Source: Neorhizobium sp. NCHU2750 (GTDB taxonomy: Bacteria > Pseudomonadota > Alphaproteobacteria > Rhizobiales > Rhizobiaceae). Taken from it: a DNA stretch of 64,000 bases. This document shows, one piece after another, positions 52,135 through 60,994 of the stretch (position 1 is the stretch's first letter; each line of letters starts with the position of its first letter). Where the stretch lies: assembly GCF_003597675.1 (NCBI RefSeq), contig NZ_CP030827.1, positions 2,356,001 to 2,420,000 on the forward strand. The letters are read 5' to 3'. A program made the position numbers and the translations under genes. The notes below the pieces were generated by a model. It was not told the origin of the DNA, ran no database searches, and saw nothing but the letters and a program-made list of their open reading frames with translations.

Positions 52135-54207
52135 ATGACGCTTGAATTCGCGCCCTTCTTCTCCTGGCCCGTCATCATCGCACTGGCGGTGCTGGCGCTC
52201 GTTCTCTGCGCGCTCGCCTTCTGGCGGCGCATGCGCGGTGCAAGCCTGCGCACGCTGGCGCTTGCCTTCCTGCTTCTGGCGCTTACCAATCCGACGCTGA
52301 TGCAGGAAGACCGCCAGCCGCTGTCGACCATCGTGCCGATCGTGATCGACCGCTCGCAGAGCCAGCAGACGGCGGAACGCAGGAAGCAGACGGACGAGGC
52401 GCTTGCCGAGCTCAAAGACCGCTTTTCCCGCTATCCGAATATCGAGACCCGCATCGTCGAAGTTGCCGATGATCCCGACAGCGACACGCCCGCAACGAGG
52501 CTCTACACGGCACTTCGCTCGGCCGTCTCGGATGTGCCGCCGGCGCGCCTCGGCGCTGCGATCTTCGTCACCGACGGCCAGATCCACGACCTGCCGGGCA
52601 CCAATCAGGATATCGGCTTCGACGCACCGATCCATGGCCTGATCACCGGCCATGCCGACGAATTCGATCGCCGCGTCGAGATCGTCCGTGCGCCGCGCTT
52701 CGGCATCGTCAACGAGGAGCAGGAGCTGACGCTGCGCGTCGTCGATGACGGCCGCGCGAAAAACGCCCAGGCATCGGCGCAGGTCACCGTGAAGATGAAT
52801 GGCGAGCAGATCGCCACCTTCCGCGCCCGCCCCGGCACCGACACGCCCTTCTCCTTCACCGTGCCCCGCGCCGGCAACAACATCATGGAATTCTCCGTCG
52901 ATGAACTGCCCGGCGAGGTGACTACCGCCAACAACCGTGCCGTCCATGTGATCGACGGCATCCGCCAGAACCTGCGCGTGCTGCTCGTCTCCGGAGAGCC
53001 GCATGCCGGCGAACGCGCATGGCGCAACCTGTTGAAATCCGACGCTTCCGTCGATCTCGTCCACTTCACCATCTTGCGCCCGCCGGAAAAGCAGGACGGC
53101 ACGCCGATAAACGAACTGTCGCTGATCGCCTTCCCCACCCGCGAACTCTTCGTCGAGAAGATCAAGGATTTCGACCTGATCATCTTCGACCGCTACAAGC
53201 ATCGCGGCGTGCTGCCGATCCTCTATTACGACTACATTTCCCAATATGTCGAAAATGGCGGCGCCCTGTTGATCGCCGCCGGCCCCGAACATGCCGGCGA
53301 GGATTCGATTGCCTCGACGCCGCTCGAACAGGTCCTGCCGGCAGAACCGACCGGCACGATCCACAATGCCGGTTTCTACCCGCATCTTTCGCCGATCGGC
53401 GAAAAGCATCCCGTCACCAGAGGGCTTGCCGGCTCCAACCAGACCCCGCCTGCCTGGGGCCGCTGGTTCCGCACCATCGATGTCGATCCGCCGAAGGGCG
53501 AGACCGTCATGGAAGGCGATGGCACCCGCCCGCTTCTCGTGTTGAACCGCGTCGGCCAGGGCCGTGTCGCCATGCTCCTTTCCGACCAGGGCTGGCTCTG
53601 GGCGCGCGGCTTCGAAGGCGGCGGCCCGCATGTGGATCTCTATCGCCGCATCGCCCACTGGCTGATGAAGGAACCCGAGCTTGAGGAAGAGGCGCTGACC
53701 GCCCGCGCTTCCGGCCGCACACTGGAGGCGACCCGCCAGACGATCGGCGACGATCCGGGCCCGGCAACCGTCCACTTCCCTTCCGGCAAGACCGAGACCA
53801 TCCCGATGACGCCTGCCGGTCCCGGACAGTATCGCTTCGAAAAGCGCATGGACGAAGTCGGCCTGTTCCAGGTGTCGAACGGCAATTTCTCCACGCTTGT
53901 CCATGTCGGTGCCGTCGACGCGCCGGAATTCAAGGCGATGATCTCGACCGAGGAGACGCTGAAACCCTATGCCGAAAAGACCCGCGGCCTCGTTGCCCGG
54001 CTCGCCTCCGGCAGCGGTATCACGCTGCCCGACATCCTGCCGGTGCGTGGCGAGGTGCGGGTCAGCAATCCGAACCGGATGACGATCCGCATGACCGACG
54101 AGAGCGTCCTGCGCGGCGTCAACAGCCTGCCGCTGTTTGCCGGCTTCGCCGGTCTCTCGGCACTGCTCTTTGCCATCGCCGCCATGTGGTGGCGCGAGGG
54201 CCGCTGA
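52135..54207 (+). CDS. Large membrane protein of the MoxR operon, amidotransferase-like middle
   Basis: A 690-residue protein with two N-terminal helices (about residues 10-27 and 38-55) and one near the C-terminus (about 665-685). The first soluble part is VWA-like (VPIVIDRSQSQQTAERRKQTDEAL gives a DxSxS MIDAS pattern). The middle, LVSGEPHAGERAWRNLLKSD...GGALLIAAGPEHAGED, resembles a class-I glutamine amidotransferase fold. Its stop overlaps the GNAT gene start by 1 bp. Orthologs have no assigned function. Confidence 0.8.
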   Translation: MTLEFAPFFSWPVIIALAVLALVLCALAFWRRMRGASLRTLALAFLLLALTNPTLMQEDRQPLSTIVPIVIDRSQSQQTAERRKQTDEALAELKDRFSRYPNIETRIVEVADDPDSDTPATRLYTALRSAVSDVPPARLGAAIFVTDGQIHDLPGTNQDIGFDAPIHGLITGHADEFDRRVEIVRAPRFGIVNEEQELTLRVVDDGRAKNAQASAQVTVKMNGEQIATFRARPGTDTPFSFTVPRAGNNIMEFSVDELPGEVTTANNRAVHVIDGIRQNLRVLLVSGEPHAGERAWRNLLKSDASVDLVHFTILRPPEKQDGTPINELSLIAFPTRELFVEKIKDFDLIIFDRYKHRGVLPILYYDYISQYVENGGALLIAAGPEHAGEDSIASTPLEQVLPAEPTGTIHNAGFYPHLSPIGEKHPVTRGLAGSNQTPPAWGRWFRTIDVDPPKGETVMEGDGTRPLLVLNRVGQGRVAMLLSDQGWLWARGFEGGGPHVDLYRRIAHWLMKEPELEEEALTARASGRTLEATRQTIGDDPGPATVHFPSGKTETIPMTPAGPGQYRFEKRMDEVGLFQVSNGNFSTLVHVGAVDAPEFKAMISTEETLKPYAEKTRGLVARLASGSGITLPDILPVRGEVRVSNPNRMTIRMTDESVLRGVNSLPLFAGFAGLSALLFAIAAMWWREGR

Positions 54208-54626
54208 TGGATTTCTCCACCGAACTGGCCGCAGCACCGTCCAACGACGACCTCGACACCATCCTCAAGGGCCTGAGTGCCTATAACGAGAGCGAGGTCG
54301 GCCCGGCCGATCGGCTGCCGCTCTGCGTGCTGATCCGTGATGCGGACGGCAAAGTGGTCGGTGGACTGTCTGGCTATACGTCATGGGGCTGGCTGTTCAC
54401 CCAGCTGCTGTTTATCCCGCAAGCGCTGCGCGGACAGGGCCTTGCCGCAAGCCTGCTCGATCAGGCGGAAACGGAAGCACGGGCCCGCGGCTGCAAGGGC
54501 GCCTGGATCGACACGTTCAATCCGCAGGCATTGAAAGCCTATCGGCGGCAGGGCTACGAGATCTTCGGCGAACTTCCCGCCTTCGTCGGCGAGCGCACCC
54601 GCACCTTTCTTAAAAAGACGCTTTAG
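54207..54626 (+). CDS. GNAT N-acetyltransferase
   Basis: A 139-residue single-domain acetyltransferase. The acetyl-CoA loop is LRGQGLAASLLDQAE, and the C-terminal strand-loop reads GCKGAWIDTFNPQALKAYRRQGYEIFGEL. The ATG overlaps the preceding stop (TGATG), so it is translationally coupled to the MoxR operon. The next gene, 35 bp downstream, encodes a close paralog. The substrate is unknown. Confidence 0.85.
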   Translation: MDFSTELAAAPSNDDLDTILKGLSAYNESEVGPADRLPLCVLIRDADGKVVGGLSGYTSWGWLFTQLLFIPQALRGQGLAASLLDQAETEARARGCKGAWIDTFNPQALKAYRRQGYEIFGELPAFVGERTRTFLKKTL

Positions 54627-54661
54627 TTTATCCGTGCAACCTCTTGGAGAGGGGAAGCAGG

Positions 54662-55081
54662 ATGGCTGTCGAGCTGAAGATCACCGAAGGTATAGCGCCG
54701 CAGGAGGAAGACCTGATCCTACACAAGCTGCGCGCCTTCAATATCGCAGCCTTCGGCGCCAGCGATCGCCGCGAACTAGCCATCCCGCTTTATGATGAAA
54801 ACGGCAAGATAAGCGGCGGGCTTGTCGGTTATACCGGTCGCGGCTGGCTCTATATTTCCATGCTCTACATCCCGGCCGATCTGCGTGGCCAGGGGCTGGC
54901 AACCCACATGATGGGCATGGCCGAGGAGGAAGCGCGAAGACGGGGCTGCATCGGTGCCTATATCGACACGATGAGCCCGCAGGCGCTGAAGCTCTACCAA
55001 AGGCTGGGTTACGCCGAAATTGGCCGCCTGGATGCACTGGCCGGCGGCCATGTCGTCACCTGGCTCGCCCGGAAATTCTGA
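54662..55081 (+). CDS. GNAT N-acetyltransferase, paralog of the preceding gene
   Basis: A 139-residue protein with the same layout: GGLVGYTGRGWLYISMLYIPADLRGQGLATHMMGMAEEEARRRGCIGAYIDTMSPQALKLYQRLGYAEIG. The alignable positions extend through the whole length, pointing to tandem duplication. The start at 54662 is preferred over a GTG-type frame at 54644. It is the last gene of the cluster before a convergent GNAT gene. Confidence 0.85.
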   Translation: MAVELKITEGIAPQEEDLILHKLRAFNIAAFGASDRRELAIPLYDENGKISGGLVGYTGRGWLYISMLYIPADLRGQGLATHMMGMAEEEARRRGCIGAYIDTMSPQALKLYQRLGYAEIGRLDALAGGHVVTWLARKF

Positions 55082-55111
55082 AGGCCCGCGTGGTTGGCTG
55101 AAGTGCAGCCG

Positions 55112-55654
55112 TTACGGCCGCCAGGCGATCACGCCCTTCAACCCCTCATGCACACCTTCGACAAGCGGCACGACCAGAACCCGGCCCGGATCGACCGGTC
55201 CCGGAAAATCCAGCGCATTGTAGGACACCTTCTCGAAGCCGAGCGGCATGTAGTAAGGCGGATCGCCTACCAGGATGACGGCCTCCGAACCCTTCCGCTT
55301 CGCTGCCTCGATGGCGATCCGCACCAGTTCCCGGCCGATGCCCATGTTCTTGTGGGTCGGGCGCACCGCAAGCGGGCCGAGCATATGTCCCTTGACCGTG
55401 CCGGCCATCACCGGCGTCATCCTGACCGAGGCGATCGTCTCCCCGTCATCGGCGCAGATGAACGACAGCGACCGGTCATGCGGCCCCTGCTCCCGGATAC
55501 GGGCTGCAGCGCGCGTATGGCGACCGGGACCGAAGGCCTCCTCGTTGATCAGCTCGACAGCGACATCATGCGATGCGTCCTCGGTCAGATAGACGAGTTC
55601 GTGCTTTGCGAAGGATTTCGAGGCGACAAGATGCAGGGATGCGGATGAGGACAT
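55112..55654 (-). CDS. YhbS-like GNAT N-acetyltransferase
   Basis: A 180-residue protein: SLSFICADDGETIASVRMTPVMAGTVKGHMLGPLAVRPTHKNMGIGRELVRIAIEAAKRKGSEAVILVGDPPYYMPLGFEKVSYN. The VRPTHKNMGIGREL loop is the acetyl-CoA site and GDPPYYMPLGFE is the YhbS-type signature. It is unrelated in detail to the two convergent GNAT genes. The substrate is unknown. Confidence 0.87.
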   Translation of the reverse strand: MSSSASLHLVASKSFAKHELVYLTEDASHDVAVELINEEAFGPGRHTRAAARIREQGPHDRSLSFICADDGETIASVRMTPVMAGTVKGHMLGPLAVRPTHKNMGIGRELVRIAIEAAKRKGSEAVILVGDPPYYMPLGFEKVSYNALDFPGPVDPGRVLVVPLVEGVHEGLKGVIAWRP

Positions 55655-55912
55655 GGGAAACCGAAGCCGTAGAAAAAGAGCGGACAGGACATGCGAAGTC
55701 GATGACGCCTCATGTGGCGTCTTGGTCGATCTTCAGCGTCGTCGCAGTGCCCGGACTTCGGTCATGTCGGAGGTCATCCTCGGAAAAATGTGAAAAGCCA
55801 ACTAGCAGGATTTTTTTCACCCGTCCAATGCAAAAACACAGCGTTCGAAAATTTGGCCTCGCAATCGCGCGGGCGTGCCGTATCTAAGGCGAAAGCTTCA
55901 AAGGAGATCACC

Positions 55913-56896
55913 ATGGGAAGGCTCGTCGAGGGCAAGTGGCAGGATGTCTGGTACGACACCGCAGCGACCAAGGGCCATTTCAAGCGGTCCGAATCGCAGT
56001 TCCGCAACTTCGTCACCGCCGATGGCGCGGCTGGGCCGTCGGGCAAGTCCGGCTTTGCGGCAGAAGCCGGTCGCTATCACCTCTATGTGTCCTATGCCTG
56101 CCCCTGGGCGCATCGCACGTTGATCTTCCGCAAGCTGAAGAAGCTCGAGGACCTGATCTCGGTGTCGGTCGTCGACTTCCTGATGCTGGAAAACGGCTGG
56201 GAGTTCAAAAAGCCTGAAGGCGCCACCGGCGACATGCTGTTCGGCCTCGACTATCTCTATCAGGTCTATCTCAGGGCGGACCCCGCCTATTCCGGCCGCG
56301 TCACCGTGCCGGTCCTCTGGGACAAGCAGGAGAACACCATCGTCTCCAATGAAAGCGCCGAGATCATCCGCATGATGAACAGCGCCTTTGATGGACTGAC
56401 CGGCTCCACCCTCGACTTCTATCCGCAGGACCTGCGCCAGGAAATCGACGCCCTCAACGCCATCGTCTACGACCGGGTCAACAACGGCGTCTACAAGGCC
56501 GGCTTCGCCACCACGCAGGAAGCCTATGAGGAAGCCGTCGCCGCCCTATTCGAAACGCTCGACATGCTGGATGCCCGGCTGGAGAAAAGCCGCTATCTCT
56601 TCGGCGACCGGCTGACCGAGGCGGACTGGCGGCTGTTCACCACGCTTCTGCGCTTCGATCCCGTCTATGTCGGCCATTTCAAGTGCAATATCCGCCGCAT
56701 CGCCGATTATCCGAACCTTTCGGGTTATCTGCGCGACCTCTACCAGCATCCAGGCATCGCCGAGACCTGCAACCTCACCCATATCAAGGGTCACTATTAC
56801 CGCAGCCACAAGACCATCAACCCGACCGGCATCGTGCCCGTCGGCCCCGCGCTCGATCTCGACGCGGCGCATGGGCGTGAAGGATTGGGCGCGTGA
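55913..56896 (+). CDS. Glutathionyl-hydroquinone reductase (Xi-class GST)
   Basis: A 327-residue protein of the YqjG/PcpF type, with the catalytic Cys63 in SYACPWAHRTLIF at the same number as E. coli YqjG. Other marks are VPVLWDKQENTIVSNESAEIIRMMN, EIDALNAIVYDRVNNGVYKAGFATTQEAYEEAV and the C-terminal LTHIKGHYYRSHKTINPTGIVPVGP. These enzymes remove glutathione from glutathionyl-hydroquinones. The ATG at 55913 follows AAGGAGATCACC. A hairpin GACGCC/GGCGTC (55704-55721) lies upstream. Confidence 0.93.
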   Translation: MGRLVEGKWQDVWYDTAATKGHFKRSESQFRNFVTADGAAGPSGKSGFAAEAGRYHLYVSYACPWAHRTLIFRKLKKLEDLISVSVVDFLMLENGWEFKKPEGATGDMLFGLDYLYQVYLRADPAYSGRVTVPVLWDKQENTIVSNESAEIIRMMNSAFDGLTGSTLDFYPQDLRQEIDALNAIVYDRVNNGVYKAGFATTQEAYEEAVAALFETLDMLDARLEKSRYLFGDRLTEADWRLFTTLLRFDPVYVGHFKCNIRRIADYPNLSGYLRDLYQHPGIAETCNLTHIKGHYYRSHKTINPTGIVPVGPALDLDAAHGREGLGA

Positions 56897-57023
56897 AGGA
56901 CAGCATGGCGGATGCTCAACCCGTCACAAAAGTTGCATGTTTTCGCTACTTTAGGGCATTATTGACAAGCGAGATGGGCGGTCCGATAGTCGCATCTGCA
57001 ATTCCGCAAATTGGGAGGCCCCA

Positions 57024-57473
57024 ATGAAAAACCGCACAGCAATCTTTGCTTCTCTCGCCCTTCTCGCAACTGCCGCCTACGTGACCCCTGCATCGGCGCT
57101 CACGATGAAGGAATGCAGCGTCAAGTACCAGGCCGCCAAGGCGGACGGTTCGGCCAAGGACGTCAAGTGGAACGACTACCGCGCCAAGTTCTGCGGTGCC
57201 GACGCTGCCGCTGAAGATGCCGCCGACGACAAGGCCGTTGCCGCAACGACGGACAAGGAACCGCCGAAGGCAACCACCGCAGCCCCGAAGAGCGTGGTCT
57301 TCCCGAAGGCCGTCGACAAGAAATATTCCAGCGAAACCGCCGGCAAGGCGCGCCTGAAGACCTGCGTCGACAGCTACCACCAGAACAAGGACAACGGCAC
57401 GCTCGGCGACCTGAAATGGATCCAGAAGGGCGGCGGTTTCTGGAGCCTGTGCAACACCGCTCTGAAGAGCTGA
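57024..57473 (+). CDS. Secreted protein with two PsiF-like cysteine motifs
   Basis: A 149-residue protein with a signal peptide (MKNRTAIFASLALLATAAYVTPASA). Two related blocks follow: MKECSVKYQAAKADGSAKDVKWNDYRAKFC and LKTCVDSYHQNKDNGTLGDLKWIQKGGGFWSLC, separated by an Ala/Lys/Pro-rich linker of about 55 residues. Each has C...KW...C and resembles the PsiF phosphate-starvation repeat. Four cysteines in total; periplasmic or secreted. Function unknown. The 127 bp before it are AT-rich. Confidence 0.75.
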   Translation: MKNRTAIFASLALLATAAYVTPASALTMKECSVKYQAAKADGSAKDVKWNDYRAKFCGADAAAEDAADDKAVAATTDKEPPKATTAAPKSVVFPKAVDKKYSSETAGKARLKTCVDSYHQNKDNGTLGDLKWIQKGGGFWSLCNTALKS

Positions 57474-57500
57474 GATCGCTAGACCGATCCTGAAATTGCG

Positions 57501-57541
57501 ACCCGCCGCTGACGGTTTATGACCGGCGGCGGGTTGTTTGT
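57501..57541 (+). terminator. Terminator of the PsiF-like gene
   Basis: ACCCGCCGC (57501-57509) and GCGGCGGGT (57526-57534) form a 9-bp stem followed by TGTTTGTCT. Confidence 0.75.
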
Positions 57542-57544
57542 CTC

Positions 57545-57967
57545 TCAATCCGTCCGGCCGCCATCCTTGCCCGCGGAAATCCCGTCGGCCCTGTGCCGCA
57601 GCCGGTCGGCATGTTTGCGCAGGCTTTCGCTTAAGTCCTTCAGCTCGTGCTCGTCCATATCCTCGATGCCGATGAAATTATTGGCGGCATGACTGGAGAG
57701 GATCAGCTCATCGAGCTTGGCCTGCATCGCCTCACCGCTGCGATTTTGGGAATTCTGCAGCACGAACACCATCAGGAACGTAATGATGGTCGTGCCGGTA
57801 TTCACCACCAGTTGCCAGGTCTCGGAAAATCCGAAGAGCGGGCCTGTGACCGCCCAGACGACGATGAAGATCACCGCCGCTATGAATGTCGCCGGCTTGC
57901 CCGCCCATGCCGATACCGCCGATGAAAATTGTTCGAATATGCTTTTCGTCTTAGCTTTCGCTGCCAT
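57545..57967 (-). CDS. Low-affinity iron permease family membrane protein
   Basis: A 140-residue protein with two transmembrane helices (about residues 25-45 and 55-80): GKPATFIAAVIFIVVWAVTGPLFGFSETWQLVVNTGTTIITFLMVFVLQNSQNR. A helical tail, DELILSSHAANNFIGIEDMDEHELKDLSESLRKHADRLRHRAD, follows. The family is named for a distant resemblance to yeast Fet4; iron transport by the bacterial members is not established. The start at 57967 follows GGAGGTGA. It converges with the PsiF-like gene, sharing its terminator region. Confidence 0.8.
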   Translation of the reverse strand: MAAKAKTKSIFEQFSSAVSAWAGKPATFIAAVIFIVVWAVTGPLFGFSETWQLVVNTGTTIITFLMVFVLQNSQNRSGEAMQAKLDELILSSHAANNFIGIEDMDEHELKDLSESLRKHADRLRHRADGISAGKDGGRTD

Positions 57968-58040
57968 CGCAGTCACCTCCAGCAAGGTGACGACATAAAC
58001 AGAATTGCCGCAAAGACGTTCCGCTGGGGCGACCGCTCCC

Positions 58041-58529
58041 TTACCAGTAATCCGACCGCTCCACCTCGCCGCGCAGTTCCGCAAGCCGTCTCAGCGTCGC
58101 ATCGGTCACCTTGTCCGGCAGCGCATCGAATGCGAAGAAGCCGTTTTCGGCGATCTCGCGATCCGGCGGACGTGGCGCGGTCTGCTTCACGCTGACGCGG
58201 TAAAACAGCACATGATCGCGCTTGCTGGCGCGCCGGTTGAAATAGACATGGAAGAGTTCGGGCGCTTCGGTCATGACGAGATTGCCTTCCTCGCGCAGTT
58301 CCTTGGCAAGCGCCTGCAGGGCCGTCTCGCCCCGCTCCATGCCGCCGCCCGGCAGGTACCAGCCCGGAACATAGGTATGGCGCACCATGAAGACCCGCCC
58401 CTCGGCGTCGAAACAGGCAGCCCGCACCCCCATCGTCATGCCGCGGGAGAGAAAGAAGAACCGGTGCAGCAGCCACACGACCAAGCGCGTCCGCCATGTG
58501 CCGATTTCAGCTATGCCCGTGCCGCTCAT
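58041..58529 (-). CDS. Nudix hydrolase
   Basis: A 162-residue protein. MGVRAACFDAEGRVFMVRHTYVPGWYLPGGGMERGETALQALAKELREEGNL holds a complete Nudix box (Lys replaces the Arg of the RE pair). A hydrophobic N-terminal segment RLVVWLLHRFFFLSRG could associate with the membrane. The substrate cannot be read from sequence. It is 73 bp from the iron-permease-family gene on the same strand and diverges from the phosphoesterase. Confidence 0.87.
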   Translation of the reverse strand: MSGTGIAEIGTWRTRLVVWLLHRFFFLSRGMTMGVRAACFDAEGRVFMVRHTYVPGWYLPGGGMERGETALQALAKELREEGNLVMTEAPELFHVYFNRRASKRDHVLFYRVSVKQTAPRPPDREIAENGFFAFDALPDKVTDATLRRLAELRGEVERSDYW

Positions 58530-58594
58530 CAGCCCTCCGCTCCGCTCGCGTAAATTTCATAACGAATTTCCATTTCGTGCGTTATGTCTTTGCC

Positions 58595-59554
58595 ATGTAT
58601 AAATTCGCCCATATCTCCGACATCCATCTCGGTCCGCTGCCAAACCTTAGCATCCGCGAGCTGATGTCCAAACGTATCACCGGCTTCATCAACTGGCATC
58701 GCAACCGCAGCAAGCATCTTTTCGTCAACACACTCGATCTTCTGCTGAGCGACCTCAAGAGCCATGATCCCGATCAACTGCTGATTACCGGCGATCTGGT
58801 CAATCTTGCGACGAAGATCGAAACCCGGCTGGCGCGGGAATGGCTGGATACGATCGGAAACCCCGTCGACACCACCGTCGTGCCGGGCAATCACGACGCC
58901 TATGTGCCGGGCGCCCACGACAAGTCCGTCGCCGCCTGGTATCCCTTCATCCGCAGCGACGATGCACCCGATGCATGGCCCGAAGACGATCATGTCTTCC
59001 CGACCTTTCGCCGCCGCGGGCCGATCGCCATTATCGGCTGCTCGACTTCGAATGCCACTCCGCCCTTCTCGGCTTCCGGCTTCTACAGCCCGCGACAGGC
59101 ACGCGAAACGGTCAACCTTCTGAAGAAAGCGGGTGAAGAAGGCCTGTTTCGGGTCGTCCTCATCCACCATCCGCCGATCCAGGGAGCCGCCGCCTCCCAC
59201 AAGAGGATGATCGGCATAAGGCGCTTCGCAGCGGCCATATCGCTCGGCGGCGCCGAACTCGTCCTGCATGGCCACACCCACCTCAACACCGTCTATTCGC
59301 TGAAGACCCATGGCGGCACGGTGCCCGTCGTCGGCATCGCCTCTGCCTCGCAGGGGCCGGGCGGCCACAAGCCGCGCGCGGCCTACAACCTCTTCAGTCT
59401 TTCGGGAGAACAGGGGGCCTGGAACCTGACCTGCGAACGCCACGGCCTCACCCAGACAGGCGACCACGTGGTGATCGACGAGACGCGACAGTTCTACGGC
59501 AAGCCACAGCCGCAAATCCCGGTGGAAGATGCCGCCAGATTTCTAGAGGCCTAG
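58595..59554 (+). CDS. Calcineurin-like metallophosphoesterase
   Basis: A 319-residue phosphoesterase with all metal-site motifs: AHISDIHLG, LITGDLVN, VVPGNHDAYV, VVLIHHPP and VLHGHTHL. Layout is that of the CpdA/MPP superfamily; the natural substrate (cAMP, lipid or nucleotide) is uncertain. The start MYKFAHISD at 58595 is favoured over an upstream extension. Confidence 0.9.
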   Translation: MYKFAHISDIHLGPLPNLSIRELMSKRITGFINWHRNRSKHLFVNTLDLLLSDLKSHDPDQLLITGDLVNLATKIETRLAREWLDTIGNPVDTTVVPGNHDAYVPGAHDKSVAAWYPFIRSDDAPDAWPEDDHVFPTFRRRGPIAIIGCSTSNATPPFSASGFYSPRQARETVNLLKKAGEEGLFRVVLIHHPPIQGAAASHKRMIGIRRFAAAISLGGAELVLHGHTHLNTVYSLKTHGGTVPVVGIASASQGPGGHKPRAAYNLFSLSGEQGAWNLTCERHGLTQTGDHVVIDETRQFYGKPQPQIPVEDAARFLEA

Positions 59555-59644
59555 CAGAAGCTTGTTGCATAATCGCCACAATCGATTCATACCTGTTAAC
59601 GTGAGGAATCTCCTCGTCGGAAAGCAAAAGGCACCCTGCGCTTA

Positions 59645-60133
59645 ATGAACTCGACAACAGCAACAAACGATATACGTCGCGATCTTGTGACACTGTTGCC
59701 GCGCCTGCGCAGATTTGCCTTGACCTTGACCGGCGACGCAAGGACAGCCGACGCGCTCGTTGAAGAGGTCTGCGCCCGGGCCATCCAGAAACACCATATG
59801 TGGAAAGGCGACGGCCGGCTGGAAAGCTGGATCTTCAGTCTGATCCATAGCGGCTGGAGCGAGGAGCCGCGCCGACGCGGTCGCCAGGAAACCCAGCAGA
59901 AGGACAGTTCAGGCACCGCCGCAACCACAAAAGGTGCCGCGTCGTCGAAAGCCCTGCTCTGTTTGCCCGCCGGCCTGGCAACGGCCCTGCTTCTCGTCGA
60001 TGTCGAAGGTTTCGATTATCCGGAAGCCGCATCGATCCTCGGCATAGCACCGGAGATGCTATCGTCGCGCCTTTGCGCCGCAAGGCTTTCACTGGCCACG
60101 CTGCCGCCCGATATCGCCGAGAAAAGGGCCTGA
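59645..60133 (+). CDS. ECF-type RNA polymerase sigma factor
   Basis: A 162-residue sigma factor. Region 2 spans about residues 10-75, LLPRLRRFALTLTGDARTADALVEEVCARAIQKHHMWKGDGRLESWIFSLIHSGW, with the core-binding and -10 recognition parts. Region 4 spans about 105-155, LATALLLVDVEGFDYPEAASILGIAPEMLSSRLCAARLSL. The linker is longer and more charged than usual. The membrane anti-sigma gene starts 4 bp after its stop. No ribosome site is evident near the ATG at 59645. Confidence 0.85.
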   Translation: MNSTTATNDIRRDLVTLLPRLRRFALTLTGDARTADALVEEVCARAIQKHHMWKGDGRLESWIFSLIHSGWSEEPRRRGRQETQQKDSSGTAATTKGAASSKALLCLPAGLATALLLVDVEGFDYPEAASILGIAPEMLSSRLCAARLSLATLPPDIAEKRA

Positions 60134-60136
60134 CCG

Positions 60137-60982
60137 ATGTCGAGCAACGACCCTTCCCTGCTTGAAAAGCGCCTGTCCGCCTTCGTCGACAGCGAGGTCA
60201 GCGATGCCGAGCGACAGGATGTCGAGGCCTTGCTCGCAAGCGATCCCAAGGCCCGCAGCCTGCATGAGGATATCAAGCGCGGCAGCCAGACCGGCAAGCG
60301 CATTTTGGACGAGATGCTGAAGGAACCCGTGCCGCTCAATCTCGTCCGTGGCATCCGCAACGCTCCCCTGCCGCGCAAGGCCGTCCGCCTTCCCGGCCCC
60401 GAGCGTTCGATGTCCGCCTTCCGTCCCTCTCTGCTGCAGACCATGTCGGTCAGCCTCATCATGCTCGTTCTCGGCGGCACTGCCGGATACATGATCGGCG
60501 CCCGCCCTCACATGTCTTCGCCGGACCTTCTGGCAAGCCCCGCATCGCAGCAGCGCGACTGGCTGGACGACATCGTCTCGCATTACCGCCTCTACAGTCG
60601 CCAGCAGAACCGCCTGACCGAGATCGGTGCAGACCATCCGGCCGATATTCTCGAATGGCTGACCACCGGCACCGGAGTGACCTTTCGCATCCCCGATCTC
60701 AGCCAGAGCCAGTTGACCTTCATCGGTGCCCGCATGATCGCGGCCGATAACACGCCGACCGGCCTGCTCTTCTATCGCCGCACGTCCGGCGACAATGACG
60801 GTGACATCATTGCGCTGAGCTTCTCCCGCGGACGCCCGGAACACGCCAAGCCCGTCGAGGACATCCGCCTCGATACTGGCCTCGTCACCTGGAGCACGCC
60901 GATTGCGACCTATGTCCTTGTCGGCCCGTCCTCGGCTGCCGATCTCGACGATATCGCGGCCAAGGCTGCCGGCCTCATCTGA
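60137..60982 (+). CDS. Membrane anti-sigma factor
   Basis: A 281-residue protein. The N-terminal cytosolic part (LLEKRLSAFVDSEVSDAERQDVEALLASDPKARSLHEDIKRGSQ) is the anti-sigma helical bundle; it lacks the HxxxCxxC zinc motif. A single transmembrane helix lies near residues 98-118 (TMSVSLIMLVLGGTAGYMIGA), and a periplasmic domain of about 160 residues could sense the signal. It is coupled to the ECF sigma gene, which it should hold inactive. Confidence 0.85.
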   Translation: MSSNDPSLLEKRLSAFVDSEVSDAERQDVEALLASDPKARSLHEDIKRGSQTGKRILDEMLKEPVPLNLVRGIRNAPLPRKAVRLPGPERSMSAFRPSLLQTMSVSLIMLVLGGTAGYMIGARPHMSSPDLLASPASQQRDWLDDIVSHYRLYSRQQNRLTEIGADHPADILEWLTTGTGVTFRIPDLSQSQLTFIGARMIAADNTPTGLLFYRRTSGDNDGDIIALSFSRGRPEHAKPVEDIRLDTGLVTWSTPIATYVLVGPSSAADLDDIAAKAAGLI

Positions 60983-60994
60983 GATAGCGACCTT

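Noticed and set aside
51091..54237. A 1048-codon open frame antisense to the two large MoxR-operon proteins
   Set aside because: Long antisense frames are common in GC-rich genes with strong third-position bias. The translation is rich in Ala, Asp, Gly, His and Arg, has no family features and covers real genes with clear motifs.
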